Assembly: GCA_902795715.1 (NCBI GenBank)
Contig: CADBME010000391.1
Span: 1 to 10,281, forward strand
Reading direction: 5' to 3'
Source of the DNA: an uncultured Lachnospiraceae bacterium
GTDB lineage: Bacteria; Bacillota_A; Clostridia; Lachnospirales; Lachnospiraceae
Length of the DNA stretch: 10,281 nucleotides
Below are positions 1 through 6,461 of the stretch, piece by piece. The position numbers and the translations under genes are program-made. A model generated the notes under the pieces. That model made no database searches. It saw only the letters and a program-made list of their open reading frames with translations, and was not told the origin of the DNA. Positions within the stretch are counted from its first letter, which is position 1; each line of letters starts with the position of its first letter.

Positions 1-1
1 C

Positions 2-472
2 AATGGCCGGGATTGTGTCAGTATACTTCCTGAAAAGGATAATCCTTTCAAAATCACACGGATCGATGGCTTCCATGATGACAAGAAGGGCATGCTCCGT
101 GGCAAAAATGTGATGACTATCCTTGATGATGGGGAGGAAAGACTGGCCCATCTGGGGGATATAGGATGTGACCTTAACGAGGACCAGGAAATGCAGCTGA
201 AGAATCTGGATGTTCTCCTGATTCCGGTGGGCGGATTCTTTACCATCAATGCCAAAAAAGCGGCGGAAATTGTGAAAAAACTGCAGCCAAAAAAGGTGGT
301 TCCCATGCACTTTAAAGGGGACAAAAAGAAGTTCGGATTTAAGGTGATCGGCAAGGTGGATGCTTTTGCAAAAGAGTTTTCCGATTCCGTATATCTTGAT
401 AGCAGCCTGATGGACTCGGAAAAAGACTATGGCGGCCGGGTAATCATACTTCAGCCGGAGATGGCCCGGTGA
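2..472 (+). CDS. MBL-fold metal-dependent hydrolase, C-terminal part (partial)
   Basis: The reading frame is open from base 2 to the TGA at 470-472, so this is the last 156 residues of a protein whose start lies outside the window; the internal ATG at 92 is not its start. The fragment matches the C-terminal half of UlaG/UPF0173-like metallo-beta-lactamase-fold hydrolases. It has an FHDDKKG...RGKN segment (fragment residues about 24-35), an AHLGDIG motif whose His50 and Asp53 are expected metal ligands, an LLIPVGGFFTI strand, and VVPMHFKGDKK with the final ligand His103. The N-terminal HxHxDH metal site would be upstream and is not visible. It is probably cytoplasmic and no substrate can be assigned. 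The next gene starts 96 bp downstream on the same strand, so co-transcription is possible. Confidence 0.88.
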   Translation, partial: NGRDCVSILPEKDNPFKITRIDGFHDDKKGMLRGKNVMTILDDGEERLAHLGDIGCDLNEDQEMQLKNLDVLLIPVGGFFTINAKKAAEIVKKLQPKKVVPMHFKGDKKKFGFKVIGKVDAFAKEFSDSVYLDSSLMDSEKDYGGRVIILQPEMAR

Positions 473-512
473 GATTAGAGACAGAAGACGTAAAGCGTTT
501 TCGGGAATATAC

Positions 513-572
513 ATGATTGAGGAAAGAATAAGGAAGGAAATCCTTCCATATTCAGAAGGGATTAAGAGATGA
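513..572 (+). other. Possible 19-codon leader ORF ahead of the hydrolase
   Basis: An ATG at 513 opens a 19-codon frame (MIEERIRKEILPYSEGIKR) ending in a TGA at 570-572, which overlaps the ATG at 569 of the hydrolase as ATGA. That arrangement is typical of translational coupling. There is only a weak GGGA upstream of the ATG. The same stretch contains a perfect GGAAGG-AAAT-CCTTCC hairpin (532-547). This may be chance; no family is recognised. Confidence 0.2.
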
Positions 573-1333
573 CAGAAAAAGAGTATTGTATTCAGAATGA
601 GGACAAGAGGCTCTATGGTTTTCTTTACCTTCCGGATGCAGGGGTCCGGAATGGGGAAGAAAAACTTCCTCTGATTATCAGCTCCCATGGTTTTAACGGA
701 TCCTATATCAGGAATCGGGATTATGCGGAAAGGATGACCGGCCTGGGATTCGCATTTTACTGTTTTGATTTTTATGGAGGAAGTCTGGAGAGCCTGAGCG
801 GTGGTTCCATGACGGAAATGTCCGTTTTGACGGAAGCAGGAGATCTGGAGGCCGTCCTGCGCCATTTCAGACAGGAAGATTTGTTTGATTCGGAACGAAT
901 ATGGCTCTGGGGTAACAGTCAGGGAGGATATGTTTCCACTTATCTTGCAGGTAAATATCCGGACTGGGTCCGGGGATTGATTTTGTTATATCCTGCCTAT
1001 GTGATTCAGGATATTGTCAGGGATTTTGCATCTTCCTTCCCGGCCAAATCGGATTCCATAAATCACTGGGATGCCAGGGTCGGACGCATATATGTGGAGG
1101 ACGCCATGACTGTGGATATCTATGCCATGATGGAAAGATTTTCCGGCAAGGTTCTCATCGTCCACGGCGACAAGGATGATATGGTACCGGTCCGCTACTC
1201 CCGGGAAGCCGCCAAGTTTTTCCCGGATGTCAGACTGCATATCCTCCAGGGAGCCGGACATGGTTTTGAAGGGGATTATCGTGAGAAAATGAAAGACCTG
1301 GCAGAGGAATTCCTACAGGCTGACAGCTGGTAA
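569..1333 (+). CDS. Serine alpha/beta hydrolase, cinnamoyl/feruloyl-esterase-like
   Basis: The protein has 254 residues, a normal size for a single-domain alpha/beta hydrolase, with no signal peptide or membrane segment, so it is probably cytoplasmic. Visible landmarks are the oxyanion-hole segment SHGFNGS (39-45), the nucleophile elbow GNSQGG with Ser117, the acid in HGDKDDMVP (Asp203 most likely), and the catalytic histidine in GAGHGF (His231). The HGFNG oxyanion motif, order and spacing resemble the bacterial cinnamoyl esterases Est1E and LJ0536, which release hydroxycinnamates from esters. The stretch about 140-185 would be the lid that decides substrate, and it cannot be read for specificity. 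The start is supported by AGAAGGG about 8 bases upstream of the ATG. A general carboxylesterase or acyl-peptidase-like role is the main alternative. The gene ends before an unusual repeat-bearing intergenic region, which suggests the kinase operon is separate. Confidence 0.85.
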   Translation: MTEKEYCIQNEDKRLYGFLYLPDAGVRNGEEKLPLIISSHGFNGSYIRNRDYAERMTGLGFAFYCFDFYGGSLESLSGGSMTEMSVLTEAGDLEAVLRHFRQEDLFDSERIWLWGNSQGGYVSTYLAGKYPDWVRGLILLYPAYVIQDIVRDFASSFPAKSDSINHWDARVGRIYVEDAMTVDIYAMMERFSGKVLIVHGDKDDMVPVRYSREAAKFFPDVRLHILQGAGHGFEGDYREKMKDLAEEFLQADSW

Positions 1334-1342
1334 TTGGCAAAG

Positions 1343-1435
1343 GGTTCAGGATAAAAATCTGCTAAAGGCCTTCAGCTGCAGATAAAAAACTGCTGGCGAT
1401 AGAGGGATCCGGATAAAAATCAGCAAGTGAAAAAA
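1343..1435 (+). repeat. Three 31-bp-spaced direct repeats upstream of the kinase
   Basis: Three copies of a 16-bp core begin at 1350 (GATAAAAATCTGCTAA), 1381 (GATAAAAAACTGCTGG) and 1412 (GATAAAAATCAGCAAG), each start exactly 31 bp after the last. Similarity extends a few bases to the left but is lost to the right. The period is not a multiple of three and the frames contain stops, so this is not a coding repeat. Thirty-one bases is close to three DNA turns, which would place the cores on one face of the helix, as expected for an array of protein-binding sites. A decayed tandem duplication is the alternative. Confidence 0.6.
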
Positions 1436-1444
1436 ACAGAAAGT

Positions 1445-1450
1445 TATGAT
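1445..1450 (+). promoter_or_regulatory. Candidate -10 element for the kinase operon
   Basis: TATGAT matches five of six consensus -10 bases and lies 55 bases before the kinase ATG. There is no recognisable TTGACA-like -35; at 17-bp spacing the -35 position falls inside the third copy of the 31-bp repeat. That would suit an activator-dependent promoter, but the call is weak. Confidence 0.25.
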
Positions 1451-1504
1451 CGATAAGTAGAAATACAGATAAAGAAAAACATCAATCCGATAGGGGAGCA
1501 TATT

Positions 1505-4500
1505 ATGACGTCAAATGAAATGAATCAACTGCCTGCCGGCATACGAATCGCAAATAATCGATATGAAATTTCGCAGGTAATCGGCCAGGGGGGTTTTGGA
1601 ATTACATACCGGGGATATGACCTGCGGCTTGAAATGCCTGTGGCAATCAAGGAATACTATCCCTCCGGTATTGCCAGCCGGTATTCTACACAATCTTTGA
1701 ATGTCCAGGTCGGCGGCGAGGGCAACCGAAGACTCTTTGAAGAAGGAAAGAAAAAGTTTCTTGAGGAAGCCAGAGTCCTGGCCAGGTTCTCTGACGATCC
1801 CAATGTGGTGGGAGTACGTGATTTTTTTGAGGACAATCAGACTGTCTATATCGTGATGGAGTATCTTCAGGGGGAGAGTCTGTACGATTATGGTAAACGA
1901 CTGGGTCCTTTACCCTTCGAAGAGGTTTATGAGATGCTGCGACCGGTCATGCAATCTCTGGACGCCATTCACAAGAGCGGCCTGATTCACCGGGATATCA
2001 GCCCCTCCAATCTGATACGTCTTCAGAACGGTAAGACTAAGCTCATTGATTTTGGGACGGCAAGGGAAGCCAGCCCTGCAGGGGAGAAAAGCCTTTCGGT
2101 TGTGCTCAAACCGGGCTACGCTCCGGCAGAACAGTACCAGAGCCGGGGAGCCCAGGGTCCCTGGTCAGATGTGTATGCCTTATGCGCTTCCATTTACCGG
2201 TTGATTACAGGGAAAACACCGGAGAATTCACTGAATCGAGTCATGAAAGATGAACTGGCATATCCTTCCCAGATCGGCGGCATTATCTCCCCGGCAGCAG
2301 AGAGAGTTCTTATGCAGGGTCTGGCAGTCCAGGCAGGGAGGCGTATTCAGCTTATGGAACAGCTGATGACAGAGTTCGACCAGGCTCTGACAGCCACAGA
2401 GACTGCCGGCGGCAACAAGGCCAGGCCTGTCTTGGATGAGGATGATGAGCTGACCGTGCGGGGAGCAATCCCCCGAGACCTCGATAGAGATTCTTTGGAT
2501 TCTTTTGCCGAACCGGTGCATTCGATTAACAATGTGCAGAGAGATCCGGAGCCTGAGAAGGACCGGGAGCTGAAAAAAGACCGGAAAGCAAGGAAAGAGA
2601 GAGCCCGAAAGGAAAGGGCAGATGCTGCGATTCCAAAAGAAACAGGGAAAGAAAAGGAGAGAAAGGGAAAGGACAGGAAGGGAAAAAAGAAAAAGAAGAT
2701 TCCCGGCCCGGCTTTGGCCCTGGCCGGTCTGGCTCTTGCTGTTATTCTTGTTTGTTTTTTCCTTCTCCAGCCCAGGTCCAGGAATATAGAGTCAAATTAT
2801 GATGGAAGCAAGACTGCTTCTTTTAAGGAAATAGCAGTCACAAGCGATGACATCAAAAAGGCCGGAAATGATTCCAAAGTGACCCATCTGGATTTTTATA
2901 AGTGCCAGCTGGATGATGAAGCGATTGGGGCAATCGCTTCCATGGACCCTGTCCAGGATATTAGGATGACGAACTGCACCGGTTTCTCTTCTCTTGATCC
3001 TCTTTCAGGATTGAAGAATCTTCATAAGCTGGATTTGTCCGGGATGAACTATGGAGAGGAGGGAGACCAGCTTTTGGAAGGGTCTGCCTGGTTCGGAGAG
3101 GAATTTCCACAAGTAGAAAATCTGATTTTGACAGATTACAAGCTTAATGAAGATATTGCCTTCCTGAGTCATTTTTCGGGTCTGAAAAGCCTTTTTATGA
3201 TGAATATGAGCGGGAAAGTACAGGGAACCTTCCCTGAGATGACATCTCTGGAAACTCTTGACATACAGGGAACCGATCTGTCGGAAACAGATCTTTCTGC
3301 ATTAGGCAGGAGCCCTCTTCTTGAAGAGGTTAGTATGAGCAATGACGGATTGAAGAGCCTGTCTTTCCTGGCTGGAGCTGCTTCACTAAGCAGCCTCACG
3401 GTCGATCAAAATACTCTGACCAGTCTGGAAGGACTGGAGAATCAGGGCAGCCTGACCAGTTTGTCTGCAAATGCTAATAAACTGAAAGATATTTCCGCCC
3501 TGGCAACCTGTCCAAAGATTACCTATCTTGATGCCAATAACAATCAGATTGGGGATATATCTGCACTTGCATCCTGTCCTGAGCTGACATCGGTCGGATT
3601 AGGAAAGAATAAGATTAAGGATATCCATCCTCTGGCAAATTGCATAAAGATTGAAAGCCTGGACCTGGAAAACAATCAGATTGCAGATGTCTCCTCTCTG
3701 AGCGGTATGGTCGAAATGCGCAGATTCAAGATGAGTGACAATAAGGTTGAGGATGCATCGACCCTGCGGTCCTGTACCGGAGTCCTGGAGCTGGAGATGA
3801 ATCGCAACAAGATTAAGAATCTGGATTTTTGTGAAGAGATGATCAATCTGGTAAGGCTGGAAGCAGGAGAAAATGAGATCGTTGATATCGGAGGTCTCCA
3901 CAATGTGACTCAGCTCGAGGATGTCCGATTAGGGGACAACAGGATTTCGGATGTTTCTATCCTTGCTAAGAGCGCTGATAAGCTCAAGAACCTGGTTCTT
4001 GATAAGAATCCTTTAAAGGATATTAAGGGGATCGGAGAGTGTGCCAACCTCTATGCTCTTTCCATGAATGAATGCGGATTGACAGACTTAAAGCCTCTTG
4101 CCGGCTGTCCCGGTCTTTATTATCTGTCTGCATACGGCAATAAGCTGAAAAGCATAGAAGGACTGGAATCCTGTGCTACTCTCTATGCTCTGGATCTGGG
4201 GGAAAATGAAATTACAGGCCTCGAAGGTCTTGAAGCATCCACAGCCGGAGATATGGTACTTCTTTTGCAGAACAATAAGATTGTAGACCTGACCGGAGTA
4301 AATCCGCTTAGAAATTATATTTGCCTCTCCATTTACGGCAACAAGATCAAAGATATCACGGTCATCGAAACGATGTCCAACATTAATAAATCTTCCGGCC
4401 TCATTATCGGGGAAAGCAAAATATATATGGACTGGATTGACACGATGACCGGAGAGAAGCTTTCCGGTATCCGTTTCCGGAATCCAAATATTATCGGAGT

Positions 4501-4726
4501 GCCTCTTGATAAACAGGTCAATGTCAAAAATGATTTTCAGGCAGCCCGCAAGGAAACTGACTGGGGATCCTCCTATGATGAAACGGTCTTCCTGTCCAAA
4601 GAGGAAGCTGATGACCAGATTGCCTCCATCCGAAAAGAAGCCCGCCAAAAAGCCGGACTGGAGAAGGCAGATCCGGAAGAGGAAGAAGAGATGAATGAGG
4701 AAAACCCGGAGGAGAAAAATGAGTGA
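1505..4726 (+). CDS. Transmembrane Ser/Thr protein kinase with extracellular LRR domain
   Basis: This 1073-residue receptor-like kinase has a Hanks-type domain at about residues 18-295. It shows the glycine loop IGQGGFGITY (26-35), Lys49 in VAIKEYYP, Glu88 in FLEEARVL, the catalytic HRDISPSN (Asp164, Asn169), DFG 182-184, and GYAPAEQY (204-211) as the P+1 region. HRDIS carries Ser where most kinases have Lys (HRDLK). An acidic stretch DEDDELTVRG (311-320) and a very basic region (about 350-398) precede one membrane helix (about 401-422). Outside the cell lie SDS22/internalin-like leucine-rich repeats (about 460-970, most regular 626-910, mostly 22 residues each), then an acidic tail. LRRs replace the PASTA repeats of PrkC/PknB, so the ligand should differ. 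The start is supported by AGGGGAG six bases before the ATG. The stop overlaps the FHA-ABC gene by 8 bp, suggesting translational coupling and making that protein the likely substrate. No phosphatase gene is nearby. Confidence 0.93.
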   Translation: MTSNEMNQLPAGIRIANNRYEISQVIGQGGFGITYRGYDLRLEMPVAIKEYYPSGIASRYSTQSLNVQVGGEGNRRLFEEGKKKFLEEARVLARFSDDPNVVGVRDFFEDNQTVYIVMEYLQGESLYDYGKRLGPLPFEEVYEMLRPVMQSLDAIHKSGLIHRDISPSNLIRLQNGKTKLIDFGTAREASPAGEKSLSVVLKPGYAPAEQYQSRGAQGPWSDVYALCASIYRLITGKTPENSLNRVMKDELAYPSQIGGIISPAAERVLMQGLAVQAGRRIQLMEQLMTEFDQALTATETAGGNKARPVLDEDDELTVRGAIPRDLDRDSLDSFAEPVHSINNVQRDPEPEKDRELKKDRKARKERARKERADAAIPKETGKEKERKGKDRKGKKKKKIPGPALALAGLALAVILVCFFLLQPRSRNIESNYDGSKTASFKEIAVTSDDIKKAGNDSKVTHLDFYKCQLDDEAIGAIASMDPVQDIRMTNCTGFSSLDPLSGLKNLHKLDLSGMNYGEEGDQLLEGSAWFGEEFPQVENLILTDYKLNEDIAFLSHFSGLKSLFMMNMSGKVQGTFPEMTSLETLDIQGTDLSETDLSALGRSPLLEEVSMSNDGLKSLSFLAGAASLSSLTVDQNTLTSLEGLENQGSLTSLSANANKLKDISALATCPKITYLDANNNQIGDISALASCPELTSVGLGKNKIKDIHPLANCIKIESLDLENNQIADVSSLSGMVEMRRFKMSDNKVEDASTLRSCTGVLELEMNRNKIKNLDFCEEMINLVRLEAGENEIVDIGGLHNVTQLEDVRLGDNRISDVSILAKSADKLKNLVLDKNPLKDIKGIGECANLYALSMNECGLTDLKPLAGCPGLYYLSAYGNKLKSIEGLESCATLYALDLGENEITGLEGLEASTAGDMVLLLQNNKIVDLTGVNPLRNYICLSIYGNKIKDITVIETMSNINKSSGLIIGESKIYMDWIDTMTGEKLSGIRFRNPNIIGVPLDKQVNVKNDFQAARKETDWGSSYDETVFLSKEEADDQIASIRKEARQKAGLEKADPEEEEEMNEENPEEKNE
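4708..4714 (+). promoter_or_regulatory. RBS that fixes the start of the FHA-ABC gene
   Basis: GGAGGAG sits four bases before the ATG at 4719. The in-frame ATG at 4695 lies upstream of this site, has only an A/G-rich GGAAGAAGAG before it, and would add eight basic residues (MRKTRRRK) before the FHA protein. The 4719 start also gives an 8-bp stop/start overlap (ATGAGTGA) with the kinase, typical of coupled translation. Confidence 0.75.
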
Positions 4727-6422
4727 AAAAACCTTTGCCTATCGTCCGGAAAAAGGACAAGCCCGCCTGATTATTTATTGTAATGGGGCTATTACTGAAT
4801 ATATTCTTTCGGGAGAACAGGACTTCGGTCGACCTTCCAAAAAGAAGGTTCCCGATATTCATGTGCCTTCCGGCGTGGTTTCCCGCAATCACGGAAACTT
4901 TATGACCACGGAAACCGGCTGCATCTACCGGGATGCCGGAAGTATGAACGGGACTATTTACAATGGAAAAATGATGGAGACGGGCTCGGCGCAGATGCTT
5001 TTTGACGGTGATATCCTTCGCATTCACGGACCGGAGGATAATGCCGGCAGCATGGATGTCATCATAATCTACAGCCGGGTGAAAACAGGACCGAGACAGT
5101 GGAAGCAGCTTCCTCTGAATAATGCAGCTGAGATTTGTATAGGAAGGAAAGAAGCCATGAAACTGCGGGACCGGTCAGTATCCGGTCGACATGCCTCTTT
5201 CTTCTATGCCAGCAAGGGATGGGCCCTGATCGACCATGGAAGTCTTAATGGGGTATTTCGCAACGGTGTTCGGATGGGACGTCCGGTCTATTTGAAAAAA
5301 CATGATGTAATCAGGATTACAGATTATTATTTTATTTATACCGGAGATCAACTGGTTTATCAGACTGATGCTTACCAGTATCCTGAAGAAGCTGCAGCCC
5401 CTGAAAGTCCTGCAGCTCCGGACATTCCTGCATCTTTGAAAAGTCCTGCAGCCCCAAACGTCCCTGCATCTCTGAAAAGTCCTGCAGCCCCGGACATCCC
5501 TGCATCTCTGAAAAGTCCTGCAGCCTCAAACGTCCCTGAAGCTTTGAAAACTCCTGCAGACGTAAAGGCATTTCCGGATTCGGAAACCCCTGCGGTTTCC
5601 GAAATCCCGATTGGTCCCGTTCTTTCGATTCAGATTGAGGAAAGAAATGTCTGGCAGAGGGCCAAAAAGAAAACTCTCCTTAGGGACATCAATCTTGAGA
5701 TTCCCGCCGGCAGTCTGGTCCTTATTCTGGGCGGATCCGGTGCCGGCAAGACGACTTTTATGAATGCTGTCATGGGATACGAGCAGGCGGAGGGAGAAAT
5801 TTGCTATGCCGGTACGGATATTTATCAGGAGTATGAGCAGATGAAGTATGAGATCGGTTATGTTCCTCAGCAGGACCTGGTCCGGATGAACGATACCGTT
5901 TTCGATACCCTGCAGAATGCTGCCAGGATGCGGCTTCCGGTTATGAAGAAAGCCCAGTATCTGGCCAGGGTGGAGGAAACCCTCCATCTGCTCGGTCTGG
6001 AACGGCTACGGGATTCTCTGGTGGGAAAACTCAGCGGCGGACAGAGGAAGAGACTCAGTATTGCCATAGAGTATATAGGTAATCCTTCACTCTTCTTCCT
6101 TGATGAGCCGGATTCCGGCCTGGACGGGACTATGGCCAGGCAGCTGATGGAGAATCTACGTGATATCGCCAATGAGGGAAAGATTTGTCTGGTGATCTCT
6201 CACAGTCCGGACAGGGCTTTCGAGCTCTTTGACCGGGTGATCGTACTGGCAAAAAGCAGTGATGAAGAAGGAAGACTGGTCTTCTACGGGTCTCCCCATG
6301 AGGCCCTGGAATTCTTTGAAGTGGATTGCCTGGAAAAGATCGTCAGCCGGATTAATTATCCGGAAGAGGGAGGAGAAGGACTGGCTGATTACTTTATTGA
6401 GCGATTTGAGCGAAAGGGATAA
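4719..6422 (+). CDS. FHA-FHA-ABC transporter ATPase (ABCG/ABC-2 type, Rv1747-like)
   Basis: The protein has 567 residues from the ATG at 4719. Two FHA phosphothreonine-binding domains come first. FHA1 (about 17-118) has FGRPS (36-40), SRNH (55-58) and GSMNGT (74-79). FHA2 (about 125-210) has IGR (141-143), SGRH (155-158) and GSLNGV (174-179). Both keep the Gly-Arg, Ser-x-x-His and Asn-Gly residues that contact phosphothreonine. A Pro/Ala-rich repeat linker follows (about 222-300). The ATPase (about 302-565) has Walker A GGSGAGKTT (338-346), the Q-loop in VPQQD (382-386), signature LSGGQ (438-442), Walker B LFFLDEP (458-464), the D-loop SGLD and H-loop His495. The LSGGQRKRLSIA context is typical of ABCG-type exporters. 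With the next gene it gives the domain set that M. tuberculosis Rv1747 carries in one chain; Rv1747 is regulated by its neighbouring kinase PknF. It should sit on the cytoplasmic face with the permease and be phosphorylated by the upstream kinase. The cargo is unknown. Confidence 0.92.
   Translation: MSEKTFAYRPEKGQARLIIYCNGAITEYILSGEQDFGRPSKKKVPDIHVPSGVVSRNHGNFMTTETGCIYRDAGSMNGTIYNGKMMETGSAQMLFDGDILRIHGPEDNAGSMDVIIIYSRVKTGPRQWKQLPLNNAAEICIGRKEAMKLRDRSVSGRHASFFYASKGWALIDHGSLNGVFRNGVRMGRPVYLKKHDVIRITDYYFIYTGDQLVYQTDAYQYPEEAAAPESPAAPDIPASLKSPAAPNVPASLKSPAAPDIPASLKSPAASNVPEALKTPADVKAFPDSETPAVSEIPIGPVLSIQIEERNVWQRAKKKTLLRDINLEIPAGSLVLILGGSGAGKTTFMNAVMGYEQAEGEICYAGTDIYQEYEQMKYEIGYVPQQDLVRMNDTVFDTLQNAARMRLPVMKKAQYLARVEETLHLLGLERLRDSLVGKLSGGQRKRLSIAIEYIGNPSLFFLDEPDSGLDGTMARQLMENLRDIANEGKICLVISHSPDRAFELFDRVIVLAKSSDEEGRLVFYGSPHEALEFFEVDCLEKIVSRINYPEEGGEGLADYFIERFERKG
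5406..5549 (+). repeat. Four in-frame 36-bp tandem repeats coding a Pro/Ala linker
   Basis: Four copies at 5406, 5442, 5478 and 5514 encode SPAAPDIPASLK, SPAAPNVPASLK, SPAAPDIPASLK and SPAASNVPEALK (residues 230-277). Copies 1 and 3 share Asp-Ile while copies 2 and 4 share Asn-Val, at both DNA and protein level, so the array looks like a duplicated 72-bp dimer. Two diverged 12-residue units beginning TPA follow (residues 278 and 290). Such arrays can gain or lose copies without breaking the frame. Confidence 0.9.
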
Positions 6423-6450
6423 AAGCCAGAACATTACAAAATATGAATTC

Positions 6451-6456
6451 AGGAGG
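6451..6456 (+). promoter_or_regulatory. Perfect AGGAGG ribosome binding site for the permease
   Basis: AGGAGG lies five bases before the ATG at 6462, in a gap of only 39 bases after the ATPase stop. This strong independent signal argues that ATPase and permease are truly two genes rather than one chain broken by a frameshift. Confidence 0.85.
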
Positions 6457-6461
6457 AGAAA

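Noticed and set aside
532..547. GGAAGG-AAAT-CCTTCC hairpin as a terminator after the first gene
   Set aside because: Six base pairs only and no T-run follows, so it does not meet the pattern of an intrinsic terminator.
1343..1435. 31-bp-period repeats as a CRISPR array or origin iterons
   Set aside because: Only the roughly 16-bp core is shared and the intervening 15 bp are too short for spacers; there are no cas genes, and no replication gene or clear AT-rich melting region to suggest an origin.
4695..4718. Earlier ATG for the FHA-ABC gene
   Set aside because: It lacks the strong GGAGGAG site that sits directly before 4719 and would add only MRKTRRRK, out of keeping with the FHA domain start.
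4524..5027. Minus-strand open frame of 167 codons across the kinase/FHA-ABC junction
   Set aside because: It overlaps two well-supported + strand genes, including their start/stop overlap and FHA1, and its product shows no recognisable domain.
5332..5571. Minus-strand repetitive frame with a periodic LQDFSEMQG product
   Set aside because: It is the antisense of the 36-bp linker repeats; repeat DNA stays open in several frames.
6423..6461. Frameshift splitting an originally fused ATPase-permease
   Set aside because: The permease has its own perfect AGGAGG site and ATG and a complete N-terminus, and the ATPase ends after a full domain. Two genes is the simpler reading.
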